A stretch of 11,197 nucleotides of DNA from Verrucomicrobiota bacterium (GTDB lineage Bacteria > Verrucomicrobiota > Verrucomicrobiia > Chthoniobacterales > Xiphinematobacteraceae), in contig PSRL01000040.1 in NCBI GenBank assembly GCA_003176035.1, positions 1 through 11,197 of the forward strand. Direction: 5' to 3'. The number at the start of each line of letters is the position of its first letter. Position 1 is the first letter of the stretch. A model generated the notes under the pieces. The model did no database searches. It was not told the DNA's origin and saw nothing but the letters and a program-made list of their open reading frames with translations. Shown here one piece after another: positions 5,719 through 11,197 of the stretch. Both the position numbers and the translations under genes were made by a program.

Positions 5719-7019
5719 TGGGAAAGGAGACCGAATAAAAGAATCGCTTCGGAAACTACTTCGGAATTCACAATGCATTTGCAGGAGGCTTTCCCTAAAC
5801 GCTTTGTCGCCCGCATCATTTCCACATGGATAAAAAGCGTGTCACCGGGGAAAACTGGCTTCCTAAATTTGACGGCGTCGGCGCTCATAAAATATCCGAT
5901 CCTTCCGGAGTTTTCTGTTTTGCGCATCATCAGGATGCTTGCCACCTGAGCCATGGCTTCAAGCTGAAGGACACCCGGCATTACGGGATGATTGGGGAAG
6001 TGCCCTTGGAAATAAGGTTCGTTGATGGTGACCGATTTTACTCCGATTGCGGTGAGATCATCCGTAATTTCAATGATGCGATCCACCATAAGGAACGGGT
6101 AGCGATGCGGCAGGGTCTTCATGACCTCATTGACATCCAGGACGGAAGCATTTGAGTTTGTGGGAGTCGGCATCAAAGCCAAAATTTGCGAATGGCGTTT
6201 TGACAGTAATTTGGCGAGTTCAGTATTTGGGCCATGGCCGGGCCGAATGGCAATCACATGACCGCAGAGTCTGCGACCAAAGAGGGCCAAATCACCAATA
6301 ACATCGAGCACCTTATGTCGGACAAATTCGTCCCCAAACCGCAGCGGCTCCTTACTGAGTACGGAATCTCCACGTGCCACGATCGCATTTTCGAGGCTTC
6401 CCCCTTTAATTAAGCCTTTATCCATTAGTGGCTTAACATCCTCGTAAAAGACAAATGTCCGGGCTGGCGCAATCTCCTTTTCGTAAACTTCCGGAGTGAT
6501 GGTTAAGGACAGAAATTGAGTGAAGCGCCCTCCTGGGCCGACTTGTGTGCAAGAAATCCGGTATTTATTATCGGGAAGAATGGTCAACAAAGAGCCCTCC
6601 CGGCTTTCCAGATGGAGAGGTTCGGCGACTTCGAAACGCAGACAGGCTGCGTCTTGATCGATAATCCCTGCCTTGCCAATGAGTTGTACAAATGGCTGCG
6701 CGCTGCCATCCACAATCGGTGGTTCGTTCGCATCCATTTCAACCAACACATTATCCACATTCATACCCGCCAGCGCAGAAAGGACATGTTCAACGGTATG
6801 CACCTTGACCCCTCCATTTACTAGGGTGGTGGCACGTTCGACAGTTTTTACATTTTCCGCCTTGGCTTCCACGAAAGGTTGATCTGGCAAGTCCATACGG
6901 CGGAATTTAATGCCGTGGCCAGGAGGTGCCGGATGAAGGGTCAAATTCACACTGCTTCCGGTATGTAAAGCGGTGCCAGTTAAAGTCGCTGATTGCGCGA
7001 GGGTACGTTGCTTATCCAC
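5715..7019 (-). CDS. lpxC/fabZ: Bifunctional LpxC-FabZ: UDP-3-O-acyl-GlcNAc deacetylase / 3-hydroxyacyl-ACP dehydratase
   Basis: One 434-residue chain carries two enzymes. Residues 1-~280 are LpxC, the zinc deacetylase that commits the pathway to lipid A. VEH at 76-78 carries the catalytic Glu77 and zinc ligand His78, HKVLD at 235-239 gives ligands His235 and Asp239, and His262 in PGHGPN corresponds to the general acid (E. coli His265). After a short linker (~281-293, rich in T, N and P), residues ~294-434 are FabZ, a hotdog-fold dehydratase, with PHRYPFLMVD (catalytic His305), GHFPNHPVMPG and LQLEAMAQ (catalytic Glu354). The fusion is established in several phyla, including Bacteroidetes and parts of the PVC group. 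Both halves use or make 3-hydroxyacyl chains, as does LpxA directly downstream. The start is a GTG at 7019, 27 bp after the upstream stop, with no strong ribosome-binding site. All key residues are present. Confidence 0.96.
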   Translation of the reverse strand: MDKQRTLAQSATLTGTALHTGSSVNLTLHPAPPGHGIKFRRMDLPDQPFVEAKAENVKTVERATTLVNGGVKVHTVEHVLSALAGMNVDNVLVEMDANEPPIVDGSAQPFVQLIGKAGIIDQDAACLRFEVAEPLHLESREGSLLTILPDNKYRISCTQVGPGGRFTQFLSLTITPEVYEKEIAPARTFVFYEDVKPLMDKGLIKGGSLENAIVARGDSVLSKEPLRFGDEFVRHKVLDVIGDLALFGRRLCGHVIAIRPGHGPNTELAKLLSKRHSQILALMPTPTNSNASVLDVNEVMKTLPHRYPFLMVDRIIEITDDLTAIGVKSVTINEPYFQGHFPNHPVMPGVLQLEAMAQVASILMMRKTENSGRIGYFMSADAVKFRKPVFPGDTLFIHVEMMRATKRLGKASCKCIVNSEVVSEAILLFGLLSQ

Positions 7020-7046
7020 AAAGTGTCAGTAAAGCCTGCTTCTTCT

Positions 7047-7520
7047 CTATTGGGGAAGAGATCCCGGAACGTGGCCGGCCAAAAGCACATCCAGATATTT
7101 TTGATTTCCGGCTCGGAGCCTTTGGACAAGGGACCGCCCAATGGCAGCAAGCAGCTGGATAGCTGCTGAAGGCTGAATACCCGCTAAGATCCCAATGACC
7201 ATGCGAGTAATCTTTAAAAGGCGGCACTCTTCAGTGGCTAACACGCTTGCCGAACGAACTCCATCATCGACAAGTGAAACTTCCCCAAAAAAATCTCCCG
7301 CAGCCAGTTCCGCCAGGGGAACCTCATCTGCAGCAACCTTTTGAAACACCTTTGCTTTACCACTTAGGATAACAAACATGCAATATCCCGGATCGCCTTC
7401 CTTTACAATCTCCGTGCCTGCTGGAACCGTAATAACATCGCTCAGACCAACTAAGGATTCTAATTCCCCTTGGTGGAAACCGGCAAAAAGTTTAAACTTA
7501 GAAAGGGTGTCGGTATACAT
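7047..7520 (-). CDS. Stand-alone cyclic-nucleotide-binding domain protein
   Basis: The product is essentially one cNMP-binding (CAP_ED/Crp-N) beta-barrel. From the ATG at 7520 it begins MYTDTLSKFKLFAGFHQGEL, has the PAGTEIVKEGDPGYCMFVIL strand region (33-52), and the phosphate-binding cassette GDFFGEVSLVDDGVRSASVL (75-94) with the Glu80 and Arg89 that contact cyclic nucleotides in the family. The C-terminal ~50 residues form the usual helix (SAAIQLLAAIGRSLVQRLR). There is no DNA-binding helix-turn-helix, kinase or channel part. I chose ATG 7520 because GAGG lies 5 bases upstream and it matches the usual family start. The same frame also opens at ATG 7571 or TTG 7592, adding a hydrophilic tail of 17-24 residues. 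It is the first gene before lpxC-fabZ (27 bp gap), so co-transcription is likely. Its ligand and partner are unknown. Confidence 0.88.
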   Translation of the reverse strand: MYTDTLSKFKLFAGFHQGELESLVGLSDVITVPAGTEIVKEGDPGYCMFVILSGKAKVFQKVAADEVPLAELAAGDFFGEVSLVDDGVRSASVLATEECRLLKITRMVIGILAGIQPSAAIQLLAAIGRSLVQRLRAGNQKYLDVLLAGHVPGSLPQ

Positions 7521-7639
7521 CAAGCCCTCTTCTAAAGCAGAACTTTTAGGTTTGTGAGAAGATTCTTCCATTGGAATGAATTCGGTCGGCAAGTAGGAGG
7601 ATTATCCCCAAAATTTAACCGGGAAAGCCAGCACAAATT

Positions 7640-8443
7640 ATGATTACTGCATCCGCCCTCAATAAACCGAATCATTCCGGCGGATTCGCTATTCTTGCCG
7701 AGGCCGGAGACTGGATTGTTGTCAATAAATTCGCCGGCCTTCTCAGCCACCCAACCAAACCGCATGGACCCTACACACTCTGGCATGGCTTACAACAGCT
7801 CCTTGCATTCGAAATCATCAATGGCGGAAAAGTTGCGCTCATCAATCGTCTGGATCGGGAGACCAGTGGAATCGTACTGGTGGCAAAAACTTCCCTTGCG
7901 GCTACTGATCTTGCTGAAGCCATGGCAAATGGAAAGATTCACAAAGAATATTTGGCGATTGTGACGGGGTGGCCCGCTGCCGATGAATTTGAAGCTGCTC
8001 TGCCAATTCTGCGGCTTGGCGAGGTTGCGACGAGTGCCGTCTGGTTAAAACGAGCTATCCATCCCTCGGGACGCCCAGCCAAAACCCTTTTTCGCGTGGA
8101 AAAGCGGCTGACACACCCCTTGGCGGGCAAAATTAGCCTCGTAAGAGCAATTCCCCTTACAGGTCGAACGCACCAGATTCGGGTCCATCTTTCTCACTTG
8201 GGCTATCCGCTGATAGGTGATAAACTCTATGGCGTTAGCGAGCAGTGCTATCTGAAATTTATTGCGGAAGGATGGAGCTCAGTCCTTCAATCTCTTCTCC
8301 GAATGGAACGTCATGCGTTACACTCCACACGGATGCAAATAGATGTTTTGTCCCTTCAGCCAGGATCCCAGGATTTTTCTGCCGCTTGGGAATGTGGAAT
8401 GCCATCGGATATGCGCAAGTTTCTGGAGGAGTCCAAGTTTTAA
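7640..8443 (+). CDS. RluA-family pseudouridine synthase
   Basis: This enzyme family isomerises uridine to pseudouridine in rRNA or tRNA. The 267-residue product has the catalytic block INRLDRETSGIVLVAK with nucleophile Asp72, the KEYLAIVTG segment (102-110), and the RluA motif III GRTHQIRVHLSHLGYPLIGD (175-194) followed by KLYG. There is no N-terminal S4 RNA-binding domain, so it resembles the short RluA/RluE/TruC-like members, and the modified site cannot be read from sequence. The residue before RLD is Asn where most members have His (HRLD). The start is the first ATG of the frame at 7640; the ribosome-binding site is weak. It is transcribed away from the cyclic-nucleotide gene and ends in a stop overlapping that of the convergent amidase gene. 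Confidence 0.93.
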   Translation: MITASALNKPNHSGGFAILAEAGDWIVVNKFAGLLSHPTKPHGPYTLWHGLQQLLAFEIINGGKVALINRLDRETSGIVLVAKTSLAATDLAEAMANGKIHKEYLAIVTGWPAADEFEAALPILRLGEVATSAVWLKRAIHPSGRPAKTLFRVEKRLTHPLAGKISLVRAIPLTGRTHQIRVHLSHLGYPLIGDKLYGVSEQCYLKFIAEGWSSVLQSLLRMERHALHSTRMQIDVLSLQPGSQDFSAAWECGMPSDMRKFLEESKF

Positions 8444-9096
8444 GGAATCCGTCCTTCCGCTTCCAGAATGATGCCGCGAGCGACCGCCTCGGCTAAGGAT
8501 TGTCTGTGCTGAGCCTTTCGGAGCAGGCCATTTTCAAAACGATTGGAATCGAAACCGAGCTCGCAGAGTACGGCTGGGCGTAAATTGTAGCGAAGCACGT
8601 GGAACCGCGCAAATTTGACCCCTCGAATAGGAGTTGCGTACACTTGACCTATTTCGCGTAGAATATTGGTAGCCAGGCGACGCGAATTCGGCAAATAATA
8701 GAAGGTTTCCAAACCATGGGCGCTCCGATTGCGGGACCAATTGATGTGAATGCTAACAAAAATTGAATTTGGTGTGTGATTAGAGATTTCAGTACGCTTT
8801 CCTAAGGGAATAAACGTGTCGTCGGTACGGGTTAAAATAGTGTGATAGCCTTTATGACAGAGAATAGCATTGATCCTTTTAACTATGTCCAAAGCCAGGA
8901 TTTTTTCGTTCATTTCCCCGTAAACAGCGCGCCCACCCATATCATAACCTCCGTGGCCGGCATCCAGGACCACCGTGTTAAATTTTCCGGTTCCATGATA
9001 GTAATCCATCCCTTCGCAGGAAGTCAGAATCAAAATGCCGAGGATGGCCAAAGACCGCCACCACTGATATCCACCTCGCTCCATGCCCGGTATCAT
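8440..9096 (-). CDS. N-acetylmuramoyl-L-alanine amidase (Amidase_3), probable lipoprotein
   Basis: It cuts the amide bond between MurNAc and L-Ala of peptidoglycan. Counting from ATG 9096 (218 aa), residues 11-27 (QWWRSLAILGILILTSC) form a signal sequence ending in the lipobox LTSC, so the mature protein should be lipidated at Cys27 and face the periplasm. The Amidase_3 domain follows: VVLDAGHGG (zinc ligand His48), NEK (Glu64), ILTRTDDTFIPL, SIFVSIHIN (His117), HGLETFYY and LCELGFDSN (catalytic Glu179), so the zinc site is complete. It has no SPOR, LysM or AMIN domain, which leaves the lipid anchor as the only visible targeting signal. ATG 9084 or TTG 9123 are alternative starts, and none has a clear ribosome-binding site. 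Its 3' end overlaps the rluA-type gene by 4 bp on the opposite strand. Confidence 0.92.
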   Translation of the reverse strand: MIPGMERGGYQWWRSLAILGILILTSCEGMDYYHGTGKFNTVVLDAGHGGYDMGGRAVYGEMNEKILALDIVKRINAILCHKGYHTILTRTDDTFIPLGKRTEISNHTPNSIFVSIHINWSRNRSAHGLETFYYLPNSRRLATNILREIGQVYATPIRGVKFARFHVLRYNLRPAVLCELGFDSNRFENGLLRKAQHRQSLAEAVARGIILEAEGRIP

Positions 9097-9160
9097 AGTT
9101 CGAAATACAAAAGTTAAAACCAAAGTTTCAATCAGCGGTTATTTTTTTTACAAAATACTA

Positions 9161-9190
9161 ATTATAAAAGTGATACGATAAATATGCTAA
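9161..9190 (-). promoter_or_regulatory. Candidate promoter of the amidase gene
   Basis: On the minus strand TTAGCA (9190-9185), an 18-base spacer and TATAAT (9166-9161) lie about 65 bases before the amidase start. The -10 is perfect and the -35 matches 4 of 6. The -35 overlaps the first codons of hisF. The divergent interval 9097-9183 is strongly AT-rich and probably also holds the hisF promoter, for which I see no clear pair of boxes. Confidence 0.4.
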
Positions 9191-9945
9191 CAAAACGCAT
9201 TATTCCTTGTTTGGATGTTGCCGATGGTCGAGTGGTTAAGGGCACCCGTTTTTTAGAACTTAGGGATGCCGGAGATCCGGTTCAATGTGCTAAAATGTAC
9301 GACAAACAAGGAGCCGACGAGTTGGTTTTTTTGGATATCACTGCGTCATATCACAAGAGGAAGACGCTCATTGATCTCGTAGAACGGACTGCGGACGAAT
9401 GCTTTATGCCCCTGACTGTGGGCGGAGGCATTGCAAATGTCGAGGATATCCGTGCTCTCCTCTTAGCCGGTGCGGACAAAATCAGCATCAATACCGCGGC
9501 GATCCACGAGCCGCAATTGATCAGCCGCGGGGCTGAAGCATTTGGTTCGCAATGTATTGTCGTGGCAATGGATATCAAACACGAGCCCGGATTTGGTTGG
9601 CGAGTGTATACGCATGGAGGGCGCAATCCCACTTCCTGGGAGGCAGTGGCTTGGGCCGCCCACATAGAAGCCTTGGGAGCAGGCGAGATCCTTTTAACAA
9701 GTATGGATGCGGATGGCACCTGCGCAGGCTACGATCTCAAAGCGACGCGAACTATTGCCGAAGCTGTGAAAATCCCAGTGATTGCTAGCGGAGGAGCGGG
9801 CGATTTGGGGCACTTGGCTCAGGTTTTAACGGAAGGGAAAGCTGATGCTGTCTTGGCGGCGAGTATTTTCCATTTCGGAAAATACACCATTCCGGATGCG
9901 AAGACATTTCTCGCCTCCCAAGGGGTCCCCGTACGGTTTTCCTAA
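9184..9945 (+). CDS. hisF: Imidazole glycerol phosphate synthase cyclase subunit HisF
   Basis: HisF uses ammonia supplied by HisH to convert PRFAR into imidazole glycerol phosphate (histidine pathway) and AICAR (fed to purine synthesis). The 253 residues match the family length and show the whole (beta/alpha)8 barrel: KRIIPCLDVADGRVVKG with catalytic Asp11, ADELVFLDITAS (44-55), PLTVGGGI (76-83), ADKISINTAAI (97-107), CIVVAMDIK with catalytic Asp130, AGEILLTSMDADGT (166-179), IPVIASGGAGDLGH (197-210), and ADAVLAASIFHFG. Both catalytic Asp residues sit at the same numbers as in Thermotoga maritima HisF. The gene stands alone here, with no hisH, hisA or hisI beside it, so the histidine genes are scattered in this organism. 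It converges on folP with a 64-bp gap. Confidence 0.97.
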   Translation: MLTKRIIPCLDVADGRVVKGTRFLELRDAGDPVQCAKMYDKQGADELVFLDITASYHKRKTLIDLVERTADECFMPLTVGGGIANVEDIRALLLAGADKISINTAAIHEPQLISRGAEAFGSQCIVVAMDIKHEPGFGWRVYTHGGRNPTSWEAVAWAAHIEALGAGEILLTSMDADGTCAGYDLKATRTIAEAVKIPVIASGGAGDLGHLAQVLTEGKADAVLAASIFHFGKYTIPDAKTFLASQGVPVRFS

Positions 9946-10009
9946 ATTTTGGGAGAGGTTCTCGTTTTCTTGCAATGGCAAATGGTAGTAGCCACCAGAG
10001 CCAAGATCT
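9946..10009. other. Convergent gap between hisF and folP
   Basis: The 64 bases between the two stop codons might be expected to carry a terminator. The only candidate is GAGA-GGT-TCTC at about 9953-9963 followed by GTTTTCTT, a 4-bp stem that is too weak to call. I see nothing else here. Confidence 0.3.
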
Positions 10010-10888
10010 TCAGGCTGTCGCTGAAGTTGAAGGAAAGACGTTTTGCATAAGGTTAAGCGTCTCGACGGCGGCCCGCACATTATGCACCCGAAAGATGGAG
10101 GCTCCCCTCAACAAGCCCGAAACGATACAGGCAACCGTCCCAGCATCACGTTCATCGGGTTTTTGAATGCCGAGCACACTGCCAATGACATGTTTGCGTG
10201 ATACTGGCAGAAGGATGGGGAGCTCAAAGGTGTGAAGGGTTTTCAATTGACGATAAATGGCTAAATTATCCTGATCTTGCTTTGCAAAGTCGATGCCTGG
10301 ATCGAGTACAAGTCCGCATCTGTCCATTCCAGCTTGTAGCGCGCCTGCGATTTTTTCTTCGAAGAAGGATTGTAGGGACTCAAGAACATCCTGATATCGG
10401 ACATGCCGATGCGACACTTTGGGCTGACCAATGGAATGCATGATCACAAGCGCCGCACCGTACTGAGCGCAGGTGTGTGCATTTTCCATAGAGGGAAGCG
10501 CTCCGATGTCATTGAGAATGTGCCCTCCGGCAGCCAGGACAGTCCGTGCCACCAGGGGCCGCCACGTATTAATGGAAAGTAGGGGGACATACTTGCGTGG
10601 GGGGATGCTGGCAACAACCGAATCAAAATTTTGTACAAAGGAAAGGAGTCGCCGGATTTCTTCTTCCACCGTTATGGGAGCGCGATTGGTACGGGCACTC
10701 TCCGCTCCGACATCCACAATATCTGCTCCCGCCGCTAAGATTTCGCATGCTCGGTGGACGGCCATTCCCGGATCGGCACAGCCATCCCCTGAAAAGGAAT
10801 CGTCGTTGATGTTTAAAATTCCCATCACCAGAGGACGCTTACCTAATGGAATTTCAACACCGCGTGCCTTGAGTATTAATTGCTGCAT
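10010..10888 (-). CDS. folP: Dihydropteroate synthase, divergent
   Basis: DHPS joins p-aminobenzoate to the pterin pyrophosphate in folate synthesis and is the sulfonamide target. The 292-residue product follows the family fold and motif order: VMGILNINDDSFSGDG (21-36), DIVDVGAESART (56-67), LSINTWRPLVA (104-114), GHILNDIGAL (122-131), VIMHSIGQP (148-156), LVLDPGIDFAKQ (193-204), LPVSRKHVIGSVLG (227-240) and FRVHNVRAAVE (266-276). Conserved binding residues such as Asn26, Asn126, Asp196, Arg231-Lys232 and Arg267-His269 are kept. Several signatures differ from E. coli FolP: TPDSFS is NDDSFS, GESTRP is AESART, SVDT is SINT (Asp to Asn), FGKN is FAKQ and SRKS is SRKH. It could therefore be a lineage-typical DHPS or a paralogue. 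The start at 10888 is supported by GGAG six bases upstream. No other folate gene is adjacent. Confidence 0.88.
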   Translation of the reverse strand: MQQLILKARGVEIPLGKRPLVMGILNINDDSFSGDGCADPGMAVHRACEILAAGADIVDVGAESARTNRAPITVEEEIRRLLSFVQNFDSVVASIPPRKYVPLLSINTWRPLVARTVLAAGGHILNDIGALPSMENAHTCAQYGAALVIMHSIGQPKVSHRHVRYQDVLESLQSFFEEKIAGALQAGMDRCGLVLDPGIDFAKQDQDNLAIYRQLKTLHTFELPILLPVSRKHVIGSVLGIQKPDERDAGTVACIVSGLLRGASIFRVHNVRAAVETLNLMQNVFPSTSATA

Positions 10889-11123
10889 AGGTGCTCCGTC
10901 TCTTATAGCGAATTCAGAAGCCTTTCAGAGATTATTTTTTTCTTGATAACTAACTGTAGACATGTGAGTTATAAATTTTCACTAACTAATCTCATGTTTT
11001 TCCCCTCCCATCGCACCAGGCTGGCCGGTGCCAGTATCTTCCGATTGTGCGGAACAAAAACCTCCGGATATCGCCGCCTTCATTTCTTTTCAAAATATTT
11101 CCTACGACAACGGCGGCGGAAAT
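10889..11123. other. folP upstream region, no gene seen
   Basis: I see no convincing gene in these 235 bases. The part nearest folP is AT-rich and has a possible -10 (TATAAG, minus strand, about 25 bases before the start) without a good -35. Further out, GCACC (11013-11017) and GGTGC (11027-11031) could form a 5-bp stem, and CGCCGCC (11072-11078) can pair with GGCGGCG (11112-11118) across a long loop. The second pairing lies just past the possible stop codon at 11124-11126 and could belong to a terminator of that gene, but there is no clean T-run. Confidence 0.3.
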
Positions 11124-11197
11124 TTAATTTTTTGGTGATATTTCATCGGAAATCACTGGCACAAAACTAACAGATTGTGGCGGGTTTGACGTACGAG
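11124..11197 (-). CDS. Possible C-terminal end of a gene entering from the right edge
   Basis: The minus strand from the window edge reads RTSNPPQSVSFVPVISDEIS, then PKN and TAA at 11124. It looks like a Pro/Ser-rich protein tail, and an inverted repeat ATTTCC/GGAAAT follows the stop at once. The two other minus frames also stay open briefly (ending SYVKPATIC and LVRQTRHNLLVLCQ), so the frame cannot be fixed from 74 bases. I cannot name the product. Confidence 0.25.
   Translation of the reverse strand, partial: RTSNPPQSVSFVPVISDEISPKN

Noticed and set aside
4945..5778. A longer LpxA starting at the ATG at 5778.
   Set aside because: The extra 20 residues are not found in the family and would overlap fabZ by over 60 bases; the ATG at 5718 with the ATGA overlap fits the conserved N-terminus.
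5626..6155. Plus-strand open frames of about 107-109 codons opposite lpxC-fabZ and lpxA.
   Set aside because: They lie wholly on the antisense strand of strongly conserved genes and show no recognisable motif.
7593..7618. A strong GGAGG on the plus strand (about 7596-7600) that could be the ribosome-binding site of the rluA-type gene.
   Set aside because: It is about 39 bases from ATG 7640. The in-frame codons after it (ATT ATC CCC AAA ATT) hit TAA, so it cannot start the gene.
9351..9719. A 122-codon minus-strand open frame inside hisF.
   Set aside because: It is fully antisense to a clearly conserved hisF and mirrors its codon bias.
9952..9972. A terminator after hisF (GAGA-GGT-TCTC then GTTTTCTT).
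   Set aside because: The stem is only 4 bp with a 3-base loop and the T-run is interrupted.
10880..11170. A 96-codon plus-strand open frame across the folP start.
   Set aside because: It overlaps the well-supported folP start and its upstream region, its composition is unlike a protein (Arg/Phe-rich, no motif), and there is no ribosome-binding site.

Overview
The window looks like chromosomal DNA from a Gram-negative bacterium, because it carries the first steps of lipid A synthesis (lpxA and a fused lpxC-fabZ), a lipoprotein-type peptidoglycan amidase, hisF and folP. The LpxC-FabZ fusion is known mainly from Bacteroidetes/Chlorobi and from the Planctomycetes-Verrucomicrobia-Chlamydiae group. 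Together with the divergent folP it makes a Verrucomicrobia-like source my best guess, but that is inference and not certain. There are no RNA genes, CRISPR arrays or phage genes that I can see.

Layout. Positions 1-131 are the end of an IS3-type insertion sequence, with the start of its orfA running off the left edge. Positions 192-3482 (minus strand) hold one large uncharacterised gene for a 1096-residue protein built largely from degenerate short 'aromatic-S/T-x-x-Q-V-x-x-L' repeats. It looks AT-richer than the housekeeping genes and has IS material on both sides. Positions 3539-4907 are a nest of dead mobile elements: an IS66-type element (3816-4889, with 14-bp perfect terminal inverted repeats and a frameshifted, internally deleted transposase) sits inside the remnant of an IS630-type element.

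From 4945 onward the sequence is dense housekeeping DNA. A minus-strand cluster reads cyclic-nucleotide-binding protein, lpxC-fabZ, lpxA (7520 to 4945). LpxC-FabZ and LpxA overlap by ATGA and act together at the start of lipid A synthesis and in fatty-acid elongation. An RluA-type pseudouridine synthase (plus, 7640-8443) then meets an N-acetylmuramoyl-L-alanine amidase (minus, 8440-9096) tail to tail with overlapping stop codons. hisF (plus, 9184-9945) diverges from the amidase, and folP (minus, 10010-10888) converges on hisF. The last 309 bases hold the folP upstream region and perhaps the 3' end of another minus-strand gene.

The most interesting items are the orphan repeat protein between insertion sequences, the symmetric subterminal hairpins in the IS66-type element (one overlapping its promoter), a stand-alone cyclic-nucleotide-binding protein leading the lipid A genes, and a dihydropteroate synthase with many changed signature residues. 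I do not see a convincing new multi-gene system.
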